In this document: positions 8,528 through 16,191 of the stretch, piece by piece
How positions within the stretch are numbered: the stretch's first letter is position 1
How the letters are laid out: every line of letters begins with the position of its first letter
Origin: Rhodococcus rhodnii
Lineage (GTDB): Bacteria > Actinomycetota > Actinomycetes > Mycobacteriales > Pseudonocardiaceae
DNA length: 64,000 bases
NCBI GenBank assembly: GCA_000720375.1
Contig: JOAA01000046.1
Location: 30,382 to 94,381, forward strand
Direction: 5' to 3'
The notes under the pieces: model-generated
Seen by the model: only the letters and a program-made list of their open reading frames with translations
What the model was told of the DNA's origin: nothing
Database searches by the model: none
Position numbers and translations under genes: made by a program

Positions 8528-9388
8528 TCACGGCCCAGCTGTCGACCGGTCCAGCTCATCGATTTCGACTGTCGTCAGTGGAATGTCCACGGCGGACACG
8601 TTGTCGCGCAGATGTTGAATGCTCAGTGTTCCAGGGGTGGGGAGCATCGCGGGCGAGCGTTTCAGGAGCCACGCGAGAGCAAGCTGCGCAGGTGTGACAC
8701 CACGCCGTCGCGCCATCTGCGCCAGCGGGCCATCCTGACTGGCCAGCGTTCCGGTGGCCAGTGGGAGCCAGGGTATGAACCCGATGTTGTACTCTTCCGC
8801 GTGGTCCAGCAACGGGTCGGCAGCCCGGTTGACGAGATTGTATTCGGCCTGGACCGTCGCGATCATTGCGAATTGTTGCGCTTCTTCCAGTTCGGCTACT
8901 GTCACTTCCGCCAACCCGATCTGCCCGATCTTTCCTTCCCGCTGCATGTCGGTGAGCAGTCCGATTTGATCAGCGATAGGAGCGTGTGGACTGAATCCGT
9001 GCAGTTGAAACAAAGGTATTCGATTGAGCTTCAGGTACCACAGCCGCGTCTCAATTTGCTTGCGGAGGAACGAAGGCCGTGGTACCGGTTCCCACTGCCC
9101 TTCGGGTGATCGAAGCAGTCCGCCTTTGACCATCAGCAGCAGGTCCTCGGGATACGGGTGCAACGCTTGTGCGATCAACTCTTCATAGTCGAACGGGCCG
9201 GAGGACTCGGCGATGTCGATGAGGTTCACGCCAAGATCGATCGCTTCTCTGAGCACCCGTGCCGCTTCAGCCGCACTCTTGGGATGACTCCACGTACCGG
9301 ACGGGGTCATCTGAGCGGTGCCGAGTCCGAGCCGAGTGATCGGTCGGCCTCCGATTGTGAATGTGCCGCATCGATCAGGCAGGTTCAT
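8528..9388 (-). CDS. Aldo/keto reductase
   Basis: A 286-residue (alpha/beta)8 NADPH-dependent oxidoreductase. Visible motifs: GLGTAQMTPSGTW at the N-terminus, NLIDIAESSGPFDYEELI (the Asp normally followed by a catalytic Tyr; here D-I-A-E-S-S, with the Tyr displaced to FDYEE), VMIKGG-like LMVKGG with the catalytic Lys, and QVEYN-like VQAEYNLVNR. The C-terminal part has PTPGTLSIQHLRDNV, the NADPH phosphate-binding segment. ATG 9388 lies inside the end of the preceding GNAT gene (14-bp overlap), which indicates translational coupling in a three-gene unit from 10324. Substrate unknown. Confidence 0.87.
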   Translation of the reverse strand: MNLPDRCGTFTIGGRPITRLGLGTAQMTPSGTWSHPKSAAEAARVLREAIDLGVNLIDIAESSGPFDYEELIAQALHPYPEDLLLMVKGGLLRSPEGQWEPVPRPSFLRKQIETRLWYLKLNRIPLFQLHGFSPHAPIADQIGLLTDMQREGKIGQIGLAEVTVAELEEAQQFAMIATVQAEYNLVNRAADPLLDHAEEYNIGFIPWLPLATGTLASQDGPLAQMARRRGVTPAQLALAWLLKRSPAMLPTPGTLSIQHLRDNVSAVDIPLTTVEIDELDRSTAGP

Positions 9389-9986
9389 CAGTCTGCTCCG
9401 TTTCTGGCGGCGCCGCGACCGCCGGTACGTCCAGGTCGTATCGACGCAACCGGAACACGTCGAGTCTCGTGCTGTAGTACTTGCCGGTTTGCCCGACCCA
9501 GTCCATCCCCATGCGCCGCGCGGCGGCCGCCGCGCGTTGGTTGGCTGGACGTGAGACGGCGAATACCTCGTCGACGCCGGCATCGAAGGCGTAATGGGCG
9601 AGTGCTTCACCGGCTTCACCGGCGTAACCGTTCCCCCACCAACCAAGCGCGATCTGGACGCCGATCTCGAAGTCGACATCGTCGGGAGGCAAAGGCAGCA
9701 ACGAGACCGCGCCGACGATGTGGCCGGTGGCGAGATCCGTGACCTTCCAACGGCCGAGCGGTGGTTCGACGGCTGCGCTGTCTGCGACCCATCTGGAAAT
9801 CAGATGCCGCATGGCAGCCATGTCCGGAACGCGGTCCATGGCCGGCGCCAACCATCGAGCAACCTCTCCGTCACCGAAGATGCTCAGCGCCGCCTCCACA
9901 TCGGACATCGTCCACGGAGCAAGGTGCAGGCGCACGGTCCGAATCAGTGCTCCGTCGATGTCGACCGAATGCGACCTGCGAGTCAT
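9375..9986 (-). CDS. RimJ/RimL-type GNAT N-acetyltransferase
   Basis: A 203-residue protein with the RimL-like pattern: LHLAPWTMSDVEAAL at the start, FEIGVQIALGWWGNGYAGEA where the W-G-N-G-Y-A-x-E motif binds acetyl-CoA, and VSRPANQRAAAAARRMGM, the usual N-x-R/A-S-x-x-x-x-x-x-K/R-x-G-M helix. It transfers acetyl groups to an amine of an unknown substrate. It overlaps the upstream small GNAT gene by 4 bases (ATGA at 9983-9986) and the aldo/keto reductase by 14 bases, so the three are co-translated. Confidence 0.87.
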   Translation of the reverse strand: MTRRSHSVDIDGALIRTVRLHLAPWTMSDVEAALSIFGDGEVARWLAPAMDRVPDMAAMRHLISRWVADSAAVEPPLGRWKVTDLATGHIVGAVSLLPLPPDDVDFEIGVQIALGWWGNGYAGEAGEALAHYAFDAGVDEVFAVSRPANQRAAAAARRMGMDWVGQTGKYYSTRLDVFRLRRYDLDVPAVAAPPETEQTDEPA

Positions 9987-10324
9987 CGTTCGCGCGGTGC
10001 GCGGTCGGGTACCGTTGCGCGGCCCGGGAAGCGGCTGTCGACGAGTTCCTTGTACTCGGGATGGTCGGCGATGTAGTCCGCCACGAAGGTGCAGTAGTTG
10101 GTGAGCTTCAGGTCCTGCGCCCGCAGGTCGTCCAGAGCGTGCTTGACGAGCCGGGTTGCGATCCCGCGACCGCGGTACTCAGGGTCGACGATCGTGTGAC
10201 TGAACGTCACTCGGTCGCCGTGTCGCGGGACGTGGTACACGATCATGCCGACAACCCGGCCGTCGACCACGGCGTCGTACGATCCGCTGTCGCCGTTCTT
10301 CTGCACATCCATCTCGGCGTTCAC
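9983..10324 (-). CDS. Small GNAT (YjdJ-type) N-acetyltransferase
   Basis: A 113-residue protein of the Gcn5-related NAT family of about 100 residues. Key segments: DGRVVGMIVYHVPRHGDRVT, then HTIVDPEYRGRGIATRLVKHA, which holds the acetyl-CoA loop R-G-R-G-I-A. The start is GTG 10324 with GGGAGAGCC upstream. It begins the three-gene unit that ends with the aldo/keto reductase. A GGAC-N6-GTCC palindrome 40 bases upstream (10364-10377) probably controls it. Confidence 0.85.
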   Translation of the reverse strand: MNAEMDVQKNGDSGSYDAVVDGRVVGMIVYHVPRHGDRVTFSHTIVDPEYRGRGIATRLVKHALDDLRAQDLKLTNYCTFVADYIADHPEYKELVDSRFPGRATVPDRAPRER

Positions 10325-10363
10325 CTGGCTCTCCCGGCATTTCCTCGTTGAGCAACATCAACT

Positions 10364-10377
10364 GGACCTTATGGTCC
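10364..10377. promoter_or_regulatory. GGAC-N6-GTCC operator candidate, site 3
   Basis: GGACCTTATGGTCC, with five-base arms GGACC/GGTCC, placed 40 bases upstream of the GTG start of the small GNAT gene. Same layout as the other sites of this family. Confidence 0.6.
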
Positions 10378-10410
10378 TTATTGCACTCGACAGCCGAGGT
10401 GATGTCAATT

Positions 10411-10565
10411 CGTGCCTGCCAGCGGAAGTTCAACGGCGACGGGTGCACGGGCGGGACCACTGACGGCAGATACTCGCCATAGGCGCGCACGGTCTCGGTG
10501 AGGCTCGGCTTGATCACCCAGGTAGTAGTACTTCTGGGCGCACCGCCGACCACTCCAGCGGGTCA
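10411..10565 (-). pseudogene. Uracil-DNA glycosylase family remnant (C-terminal end)
   Basis: The minus strand encodes TETVRAYGEYLPSVVPPVHP followed by SPLNFRW, the C-terminal HPSP motif region of uracil-DNA glycosylase superfamily proteins, preceded in another frame by CAQKYYYLG, which is also expected there. The frame change and the absence of the first 150 or so residues show that it is a decayed fragment. It lies between operator sites 3 and 4. Confidence 0.6.
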
Positions 10566-10600
10566 CGATGGGCATCTGACACATACGTCACCCCTTCTTT

Positions 10601-10614
10601 GGACTTTTTAGTTC
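10601..10614. promoter_or_regulatory. Imperfect GGAC-N6-GTCC operator candidate, site 4
   Basis: GGACTTTTTAGTTC keeps the spacing of the family with one arm mismatch. It lies about 115 bases upstream of the plus-strand SDR gene that starts at 10730. Confidence 0.4.
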
Positions 10615-10729
10615 AGTTATGCTCAGCTCGACCGAGGAGGGGTCGATGAGTGTCGTCAGGAGGCATTGGCGCCGCGAACGTGTCGCTCCGGACCTGTCTG
10701 CCAGCCAGCACCAGGGAAGGGACGACTTC

Positions 10730-11506
10730 ATGAATCAAGACTTCGCAGGCCGCAAGGTCATCATTATCGGTGGCAGTAGCGGCATGGGTTTTGCCACGGC
10801 ACAGCAGGTGCTCGCCGGGGGTGGCAGTGCCGTGATCACCGGCCGAAACCCGGACAAACTGCGGGCGGCGGTGGAAGCGTTGACGCAGAACGGTAAGGCA
10901 TGGGGTATCGCGGCGGAGCTCACCGACCGCCTCCAGGTGCCCGCGGTTCGACAGCAGCTCGCCGCCGAGCATGCCGACGCGAACTTGTTGGTGAACGCGG
11001 CGGGAATTTTCCTTCCCAGAGCTTTCAGCGAGTATGACGAAGCTTTCTACGACTCGTTCAACGAACTCAACCGGGCGATGTTCTTCATCACTCAGACCGT
11101 AGTTGCCGGAATGGTCGCAGGCGGGGAGGGCGGTTCCATCGTCAATATCGGCGCGGTGTGGGCGCACCAGGGGATCGCAGCGGGCCCGCACGCGGGTTAC
11201 TCCGTGCAGAAGGGCGGCGTGCACTCACTGACGAAAGCGCTCGCGATCGAACTTGCGCCGCATGCTATCCGGGTCAACGCGGTCGTGCCGGCGGCGGTGA
11301 AGACACCTCCGTATCTCCGCCAGTTCCCGGAAGAGGATCTCGGCCTGACCGAGAACACGTTTGCCAGTATGCATCCGGTTGGCCGGATCGGCACCCCGGA
11401 AGACGTCGCGAACATGGTGTCGTTTCTGCTGTCGAACAAGGCAAGTTGGATGACTGGTGCCATCGTCGACGTTGACGGCGGCGTCATGGCCGGACGTAAC
11501 CAGTGA
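10730..11506 (+). CDS. Short-chain dehydrogenase/reductase
   Basis: A 258-residue classical SDR. The cofactor motif GGSSGMG lies near residue 14, followed by N-A-A-G (VNAAGIFLP). The catalytic Ser is not at the expected spot: the expected GSIVNIGA-x-W replaces the S of the usual N-x-S-S, while the Tyr-x-x-x-Lys is present (HAGYSVQKGGVHSLTKALA). The end has GAIVDVDGGVMAG, typical of FabG-like SDRs. ATG 10730 is preceded by GGGAAGGG. It is followed by a GTGA-overlapped hypothetical gene. Site 4 of the GGAC-N6-GTCC family lies upstream, so regulation with the other redox genes is plausible. Confidence 0.87.
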   Translation: MNQDFAGRKVIIIGGSSGMGFATAQQVLAGGGSAVITGRNPDKLRAAVEALTQNGKAWGIAAELTDRLQVPAVRQQLAAEHADANLLVNAAGIFLPRAFSEYDEAFYDSFNELNRAMFFITQTVVAGMVAGGEGGSIVNIGAVWAHQGIAAGPHAGYSVQKGGVHSLTKALAIELAPHAIRVNAVVPAAVKTPPYLRQFPEEDLGLTENTFASMHPVGRIGTPEDVANMVSFLLSNKASWMTGAIVDVDGGVMAGRNQ

Positions 11507-11997
11507 GTGAGCAACCCGGCTCCATGCCGAGTTCGCCGGTGACCAGCCGTCCATTGAAGCTGTCCTCAGCCATCCTCTGCGCTGACGGCAGCCGGTCGTG
11601 TGATCTCGATCCCGGCCGCCTCTTGCCTCTGGAGCTCTCGATCAGTGCGTGCGTGCTGGCCGAGATGGAAATCATGCTTGCCACAACCGGGAAATCCGGC
11701 GAGGCCGCTAACTCCCCCGCGGAGATCCCGGCAGCAGAACGTCTAGAGTTGCACACCAACTCGATCTTGTTGAGTTCGCTGCCTGACGTCCTTCACCTCA
11801 CCGGGCGTGGCCCCGGTGCGCATCAGGACGAGACTGCTGCGCGATCGTTCACGCTGACGTTGACCTTCTCCGACGGGAGCGCCACTACAATGTCGTGGAG
11901 CACCACGTTCGAGGTTCCGCGCTCGTCGCTCGTCGACTCACTATGGCACTTGACCGTGCCGTTCAGTCACTCGTTGACAACAATCAATGTGGAGTGA
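11503..11997 (+). CDS. Hypothetical protein coupled to the SDR
   Basis: A 164-residue frame beginning with a GTG that overlaps the SDR stop (GTGA at 11503-11506). It has no signal peptide, no membrane segment and no motif I recognise; the C-terminal 50 residues look beta-rich (RSFTLTLTFSDGSATTMSW). The overlap argues that it is translated, but the composition is ambiguous and it could be a remnant. It is followed by a short SDR fragment. Confidence 0.4.
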   Translation: MSEQPGSMPSSPVTSRPLKLSSAILCADGSRSCDLDPGRLLPLELSISACVLAEMEIMLATTGKSGEAANSPAEIPAAERLELHTNSILLSSLPDVLHLTGRGPGAHQDETAARSFTLTLTFSDGSATTMSWSTTFEVPRSSLVDSLWHLTVPFSHSLTTINVE

Positions 11998-12007
11998 TCA
12001 CACAATG

Positions 12008-12126
12008 TCGGCACCGGCAGGCCCGAGGACATCGCCGAGACCGTCGTGTTCCTGGCTTCCGATGGAGCCGCGTACATCACGGGGCAAGAGATCGCGGTGG
12101 CCGGCGGCGCTGGATTGGCCGTCTGA
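12008..12126 (+). pseudogene. C-terminal fragment of a short-chain dehydrogenase
   Basis: About 40 residues matching only the end of an SDR: GRPEDIAETVVFLASDGAAY, then ITGQEI and a final AVAGGAGLAV before TGA. Nothing upstream in any frame supplies the Rossmann core. Its sequence resembles the end of the SDR at 18.8-19.5 kb, so it may be debris of a related duplication. Confidence 0.75.
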
Positions 12127-12158
12127 CCGATCTATCCACAATTGACAGACTCACAGGA

Positions 12159-12827
12159 TCATCCAGCGGCGGGATGGCGCAACTCCCATATGTAGCCCCA
12201 CAAGTACGACGTCGCATATGACCGATACGGCCGCCACAGCTCACTGCGATGCTCCACGGCCTTCGGCGTGATCCTCTTGTCCAGCCCGTCGAGTGCCGTC
12301 ACCGCCGCACGCACGCCGAGGTCACCAGCCGGGAAGATATCCGGCCTGTGCAGGTACCGCATCATGAACATCTGCGCTGACGAGGGACCAATACCCGGCA
12401 GGGCCACGAGTTCGGTGTGAATTTCGGCATCCGACATCGCGGCGAGCTTGTCTAGTTCCAGTAGGCCGTCATCGGCGTGTTCGGCAAGCCCGCGGATTGC
12501 CCTTGCTTTCGGGTAAGACAAGCCGACGCCGCGCATGGTCTGCTCGTCGGTCGCGATGACACGCTCGGCAGTGATGGAGCCGCCCAGTTGCGCGACAAGT
12601 CGATTGTAGATCGCGGTGGCCGCTGCTCTGCTGAGCTGCCGCGAGGCGATGGTGAAGGAGAACCATTCGAGCGGACTGCGGACGTTCACGGGGAGGTGCA
12701 TCTCGTAGGCATCGATCGGTCCTGTCGACCGCACCCACGGAGCGAGTGAGTCGTCGAGCGAGCCCAGGTACTTGGACGCGGCGCGCTGTTCCTTGGTCGC
12801 GTGCTTCCCCGTGCGAGTCGTGGTCAC
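12159..12827 (-). CDS. DNA-3-methyladenine glycosylase II-like (HhH-GPD)
   Basis: A 222-residue AlkA-type base-excision repair enzyme. The helix-hairpin-helix is visible as LVALPGIGPSSAQMFMMRYL and the catalytic Asp of the GPD motif lies in PDIFPAGDLGVRAAV. It would remove alkylated bases from DNA. The reading frame stays open far upstream to about 13.77 kb, but that part lies antisense to other genes; GTG 12827, with GGGAG very close to it, is the most reasonable start. A divergent NTF2-like gene begins at 12963 and operator site 5 lies between them. Confidence 0.85.
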   Translation of the reverse strand: MTTTRTGKHATKEQRAASKYLGSLDDSLAPWVRSTGPIDAYEMHLPVNVRSPLEWFSFTIASRQLSRAAATAIYNRLVAQLGGSITAERVIATDEQTMRGVGLSYPKARAIRGLAEHADDGLLELDKLAAMSDAEIHTELVALPGIGPSSAQMFMMRYLHRPDIFPAGDLGVRAAVTALDGLDKRITPKAVEHRSELWRPYRSYATSYLWGYIWELRHPAAG

Positions 12828-12944
12828 CTCCCAAGCGTCGCAAAAGAGGTCCGAATAGTCCAGACTAGTGGGAACGTCATCCCCCGATGGCCAGGGATGT
12901 ACTTTCTCATTCGGCCGGATGCACCTCTGTACCAGAACCAGAAT

Positions 12945-12958
12945 GGACGATATGGTCC
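12945..12958. promoter_or_regulatory. GGAC-N6-GTCC operator candidate, site 5
   Basis: GGACGATATGGTCC, extended to TGGAC/GTCCA, lies only 4 bases before the ATG of the NTF2-like gene at 12963 and in the intergenic region shared with the divergent glycosylase gene. A protein bound here would block the start of the plus-strand gene directly. Confidence 0.6.
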
Positions 12959-12962
12959 AGAT

Positions 12963-13406
12963 ATGCGGCGCCGGCACGACGACCCGCCTGCCGCGAACGC
13001 CGAACCACCGAGAAGGGCCAGGAAAATCAACGACACCAAGCAGTCTGCCGACGATCTGGCGATCCTCGAGCAGCTCAACAACGACTACGTCCACGCCGAC
13101 CAGTTCAGCGATGTCCAGCGCTTCAACGAGTTCCTCGCCGAGGACTTCATCGTGCAGACTCCGGGCATCACCCGCAACCGCGCCGAGTTCCTCGAATACA
13201 TCGCAAAGCCGCGCCCTTTCAAGGATCTCGCGGTGCACGACGTCACCATCCGCATCCTCAGTGACGTTGCCCTGATCCACGCCCGCAGCACATACACCAT
13301 GCTCGCCGATGGGGCACAACGAGAAGCTCTGTACACGGACACGTACCAGAAGCGCGCGGGTATCTGGGTCTGTGTCGCGGCCTGTGCGATAGCTCCAGGC
13401 ACCTGA
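12963..13406 (+). CDS. NTF2-like (DUF4440-type) protein
   Basis: A 147-residue protein whose core from about residue 27 reads as a SnoaL/NTF2-like cone: LEQLNNDYVHADQFSDVQRF, then FLAEDFIVQTPGITRNRAEF and later DVALIHARSTYTM. Such domains serve as small isomerases, cyclases or ligand-binding proteins. ATG 12963 has no ribosome binding site because the operator palindrome ends 4 bases upstream; the mRNA may be leaderless or the true start may be further in. It is followed after 51 bases by an MFS transporter, suggesting one transcript. Confidence 0.72.
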   Translation: MRRRHDDPPAANAEPPRRARKINDTKQSADDLAILEQLNNDYVHADQFSDVQRFNEFLAEDFIVQTPGITRNRAEFLEYIAKPRPFKDLAVHDVTIRILSDVALIHARSTYTMLADGAQREALYTDTYQKRAGIWVCVAACAIAPGT

Positions 13407-13457
13407 CCGCCCGACGGGCATGGCGTAACACCAGAGACAAGCGAAAGGCACGGCTCG

Positions 13458-14669
13458 ATGCACAACGTGGCACCTGCGCCCAACCAGGTTCGTCGGAGCA
13501 GAACGCTCTGGTTGGCGTTCTTGTCCGCGGTGGTCTCCCTGGCTGCCGCGTTTGCTGCGTCGGCCGCGCCGATCCCCCTGTTCAACACCTACCGTGCTGA
13601 GGACGGGTTCACCAACGCCGACTTCTCGCTGGCCGTTGTCGTCTACGACCTGCCCACGCTCGTCGCACTGTTGGTGATAGGACGGCTTTCCAATCATCTG
13701 GGCCGACGGCGCACCGCAATCGCCAGTCTCGCTCTGCTCGCGCTGGGCTGCCTGCTCCTGTTGAACGTGCACGACGTCGGCACTCTGCTAGCCGGTCGGG
13801 TGCTGATGGGCCTCGGTGCCGGGCTGGCCAGCAGTAACGTCACCGCTTACATCGTCGACGCCGCACCTGCAAGGCCGGTCTGGCTGGCCTCCGTCGCCTC
13901 CAGCCAGACACCAATGGTCGGCCTCGCCGTCGGAGCCATCGCCTCTGGCGCCTTGGTCCAATTCGGACCCTGGCCACGTCACCTGATCTACGTAGTTGTC
14001 CTCGGCCTCCTTCTGCTATCTACCGTCCTCATCGCCATCAGCCCGGAAACCGTAGCTCCGACGCCGGGCGCGTGGCGATCACTGCGACCCAGTGTCGGCG
14101 TCCCAGCCCGAGTCAGACCCCTGCTCCCCGTCGCGGCCGCGGTGTTCCTGTCCACCTGGGCGACCGGAGCCTTCTACCAAGCCTTCGTGCCCGCACTGGT
14201 CGAAGAGCAACTCCACACCCGCAGCCCGCTCGTCCTCGGGCTAATATTCGCCGCCTATATGGCCCCAAGCGCTTTCGGCGCTCCCCTCGGTGGCCGCTTC
14301 ACACCGGCGGCAGCCCAACGCGTTGGCATGATCGCCTTCCTGGTCGGAATGATCGGCATCATCACCGCGATCGCCACCGGAACACTGGCGTTGTTCATCA
14401 CCGCAACCGTCATCGCCGGTGCCAGTCAAGGCATCGCCATCAGCGCCGCCACCCGAGGCCTGCTGCAGGGCAGCACCCTGACCGACCGCGCACCGATCTT
14501 CAGCGCTATCTACCTCATCTGCTACAGCGCCGCAGCCTTCCCCAGCCTCATCGCCGGACAACTCTCCAAAACGTTCTCACTACCGCAGATTGCGCTCGGG
14601 TACGGCGGACTTGCCCTCGTGGCCACCTTGTTCACGGTCATCGCCGCACGCAACCCAGACTCTCAATGA
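13458..14669 (+). CDS. MFS efflux transporter
   Basis: A 403-residue membrane protein with about 12 hydrophobic segments. The loop between segments 2 and 3 has GRLSNHLGRRRTAIASL, the MFS signature, and VLMGLGAGLASSNVTAYIVD matches motif C-like antiporter sequence, pointing to drug or toxin export. ATG 13458 has GAAAGG upstream. The stop codon is immediately followed by the perfect GGAC-N6-GTCC palindrome at 14670. Position between NTF2-like and TetR-like genes suggests a detoxification function under TetR control. Confidence 0.88.
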   Translation: MHNVAPAPNQVRRSRTLWLAFLSAVVSLAAAFAASAAPIPLFNTYRAEDGFTNADFSLAVVVYDLPTLVALLVIGRLSNHLGRRRTAIASLALLALGCLLLLNVHDVGTLLAGRVLMGLGAGLASSNVTAYIVDAAPARPVWLASVASSQTPMVGLAVGAIASGALVQFGPWPRHLIYVVVLGLLLLSTVLIAISPETVAPTPGAWRSLRPSVGVPARVRPLLPVAAAVFLSTWATGAFYQAFVPALVEEQLHTRSPLVLGLIFAAYMAPSAFGAPLGGRFTPAAAQRVGMIAFLVGMIGIITAIATGTLALFITATVIAGASQGIAISAATRGLLQGSTLTDRAPIFSAIYLICYSAAAFPSLIAGQLSKTFSLPQIALGYGGLALVATLFTVIAARNPDSQ

Positions 14670-14683
14670 GGACTATATAGTCC
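14670..14683. promoter_or_regulatory. GGAC-N6-GTCC operator candidate, site 6 (perfect palindrome)
   Basis: GGACTATATAGTCC is a perfect 14-bp palindrome beginning right after the MFS stop codon and about 40 bases before the gene for the HTH-less TetR-like protein. It is the best match to the family and may define the consensus. Confidence 0.68.
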
Positions 14684-14720
14684 AACCTATGTACGTCTAC
14701 CGTGAGCACACCGGCCTATA

Positions 14721-15206
14721 GTGGACCTTGTGGACCGTTATGGCCAAGGCAGCGGCCGTTCCGACGAGCCTCCGACAAAGGAGACCGTCGAAGCCAGGGT
14801 CGGTAGGCTGCTCGCGACTCAGGAACCATTGCTGAACAACCTGCACTCGGTACAGGATCTCGTCCAATGGCGGGATGAGGTGGTCCACCTTGGACAAAGA
14901 CGCGACGACGGGATCTGTCCGCTTGGTGAGCTGGCTGAGCTGCTCGCGAACGGCGACGAAGCTGGCCGATCGGCGGTTCGCGCGCGCTTCGCGACATGGG
15001 AGTCGCTCCTGGCTGGCGGAATCGCCCGGGCCCGGGACAGCGGCGAACTCGCGGCGGACGCCGATCCCCACAGGCTCGCGACCGGCCTGATGGCCGCGCT
15101 ACAGGGTGGTCTGCTGCTCACGCGCACCACCCGCGACGTGCGGCAGTTGGAGGTGGCACTGGACATAGCCCTCAGCTACGTCCGTGCACACGCCATCAGG
15201 CCGTGA
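14721..15206 (+). CDS. TetR-like ligand-binding domain without DNA-binding domain
   Basis: A 161-residue protein aligning with residues after the HTH of the convergent TetR at 15196-15825: LVQWRDEV against LVRWRDAL, and LATGLMAALQGGLLL against LATGLMAALQGGYLL. The N-terminal helix-turn-helix (about 60 residues) is missing, and between the MFS stop at 14669 and here there is no room for it in any frame. It may be a truncated remnant, or a repressor partner able to dimerise but not bind DNA. GTG 14721 or 14730 may be the start; no strong ribosome binding site is visible. The 3-prime end overlaps the convergent TetR gene by 11 bases. Confidence 0.7.
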   Translation: MDLVDRYGQGSGRSDEPPTKETVEARVGRLLATQEPLLNNLHSVQDLVQWRDEVVHLGQRRDDGICPLGELAELLANGDEAGRSAVRARFATWESLLAGGIARARDSGELAADADPHRLATGLMAALQGGLLLTRTTRDVRQLEVALDIALSYVRAHAIRP

Positions 15207-15825
15207 GGAACGACTTCACGTGGTCAAGCGCCATATCGAGGGCGATCTCCATGGGCTTGATGTCATGCGCGGTCTCGGCGAGAAGGTACCCGCCTTGCAA
15301 GGCTGCCATCAGACCGGTGGCAAGCTTCTCCGGGTCGGCATCCGGTTTGAGCACCCCGCTGTCCCGCATCCGCTGCAAACCAGCGGCGAGCAGTCCTTCC
15401 CATTCCACGAACGACTCGGCGAGCATGGTGCGGGCCTGGTCGTCCTGGTCGGCGAGCTCGCTGGCCATCGAGCCGAGCGCACAGCCGTAGGCGCCGTTCT
15501 GCAACGCGTTTCGCTGCACCAGCGCATCGCGCCAGCGGACCAGACCGCGGAACGACTTCAAGCGCTGAAGATAGCCACGTTCGCGCTCGAGGACTTGCGC
15601 GGCGCGCGCCGCGACAACAGCGCGCACCAGTTCCTCTTTGTCCGGGAAGTGGTTGTAAAGCTGGGACTTGCTGGTATTGCTCGCGGCCCGGACGTCGTCA
15701 AGCGTCGTCGCGTTCACGCCCTTCACGTACATCAGATCGGCAGCAGCCGCGACGATGCGCGCGCGGGTGGCGGCCCCACGTGGTGTCAGGGTCCGCCCCG
15801 GCTGTGCGTTCTCCGGCCTGCTCAC
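15196..15825 (-). CDS. TetR-family repressor
   Basis: A 209-residue TetR protein. The HTH spans about residues 15-60, with ARIVAAAADLMYVKGVNATT and DVRAASNTSKSQLYNHFPDK, the standard recognition helix followed by F-x-x-K. The C-terminal domain resembles TetR_C of the QacR/YxaF-like branch. GTG 15825 is chosen (GAGG upstream); a longer start at 15879 would swallow operator site 7 at 15864-15877. That site 40 bases upstream suggests autoregulation and makes this protein the best candidate to recognise all GGAC-N6-GTCC sites. The ligand is unknown. Confidence 0.88.
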   Translation of the reverse strand: MSRPENAQPGRTLTPRGAATRARIVAAAADLMYVKGVNATTLDDVRAASNTSKSQLYNHFPDKEELVRAVVAARAAQVLERERGYLQRLKSFRGLVRWRDALVQRNALQNGAYGCALGSMASELADQDDQARTMLAESFVEWEGLLAAGLQRMRDSGVLKPDADPEKLATGLMAALQGGYLLAETAHDIKPMEIALDMALDHVKSFLTA

Positions 15826-15863
15826 ATGCCTCAGGCTACCCTGCTTGATCACAGCCGCCGCAT

Positions 15864-15877
15864 GGACTACACGGTCC
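15864..15877. promoter_or_regulatory. GGAC-N6-GTCC operator candidate, site 7
   Basis: GGACTACACGGTCC, extended to TGGAC/GTCCA, in the promoter region of the TetR gene at 15196-15825. This is the usual position of an autoregulatory TetR operator. Confidence 0.65.
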
Positions 15878-15902
15878 ACTCGAGAAAGGAGAATCAGAGC
15901 AG

Positions 15903-16092
15903 ACCGTCGGGTTCGTCAACCAATTGACGATGACCGACTTCGTCGGGTCAGGGGCGTACGACCGGCACATCCGCGCAATGCGCTCGCAGTACCGCCGCCG
16001 ACGCCAGCAACTGATCGAGACGATCAGCCTGCACTCTCCCACGACGCGCGTGGCCGGGCGCCCTGGACGCACTGGTTCGCGCTCTCCGGTGA
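15903..16092 (+). pseudogene. MocR gene fragment with internal deletion
   Basis: The plus strand encodes VGFVNQLTMTDFVGSGAYDR and then HIRAMRSQYRRRRQQL, nearly identical to an internal part of the MocR protein at 5889-7301, then jumps by deletion to bases equivalent to its last 11 codons, ending at 16090-16092 with the same stop. About 70 codons between are missing and the frame is not kept. It has no start and no HTH, so it is a non-functional duplicate in inverted orientation. Confidence 0.8.
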
Positions 16093-16191
16093 CCGCCCGA
16101 GCGGACATGGTAAGCCGCAGAGCATGATCGGACTCACTGCTGACTTGGACGACTGCCTGTGCAGCGACGCGCGGTGCTGCTATGACAATGG

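Noticed and set aside
10179..10553. Minus-strand 124-residue frame as a gene
   Set aside because: Only the HPSP part resembles a protein and in a broken frame; the rest overlaps the small GNAT gene in another frame.
12828..13772. Upstream extension of the AlkA-like gene to a 537-residue protein
   Set aside because: The extension runs antisense through the NTF2-like and MFS genes and has no domain; an open frame on the opposite strand is common in GC-rich genes.
5726..15877. GGAC-N6-GTCC sites as a CRISPR-like or mobile-element repeat
   Set aside because: Spacing between sites is kilobases, flanks differ, and positions are promoters; operator is the better reading.
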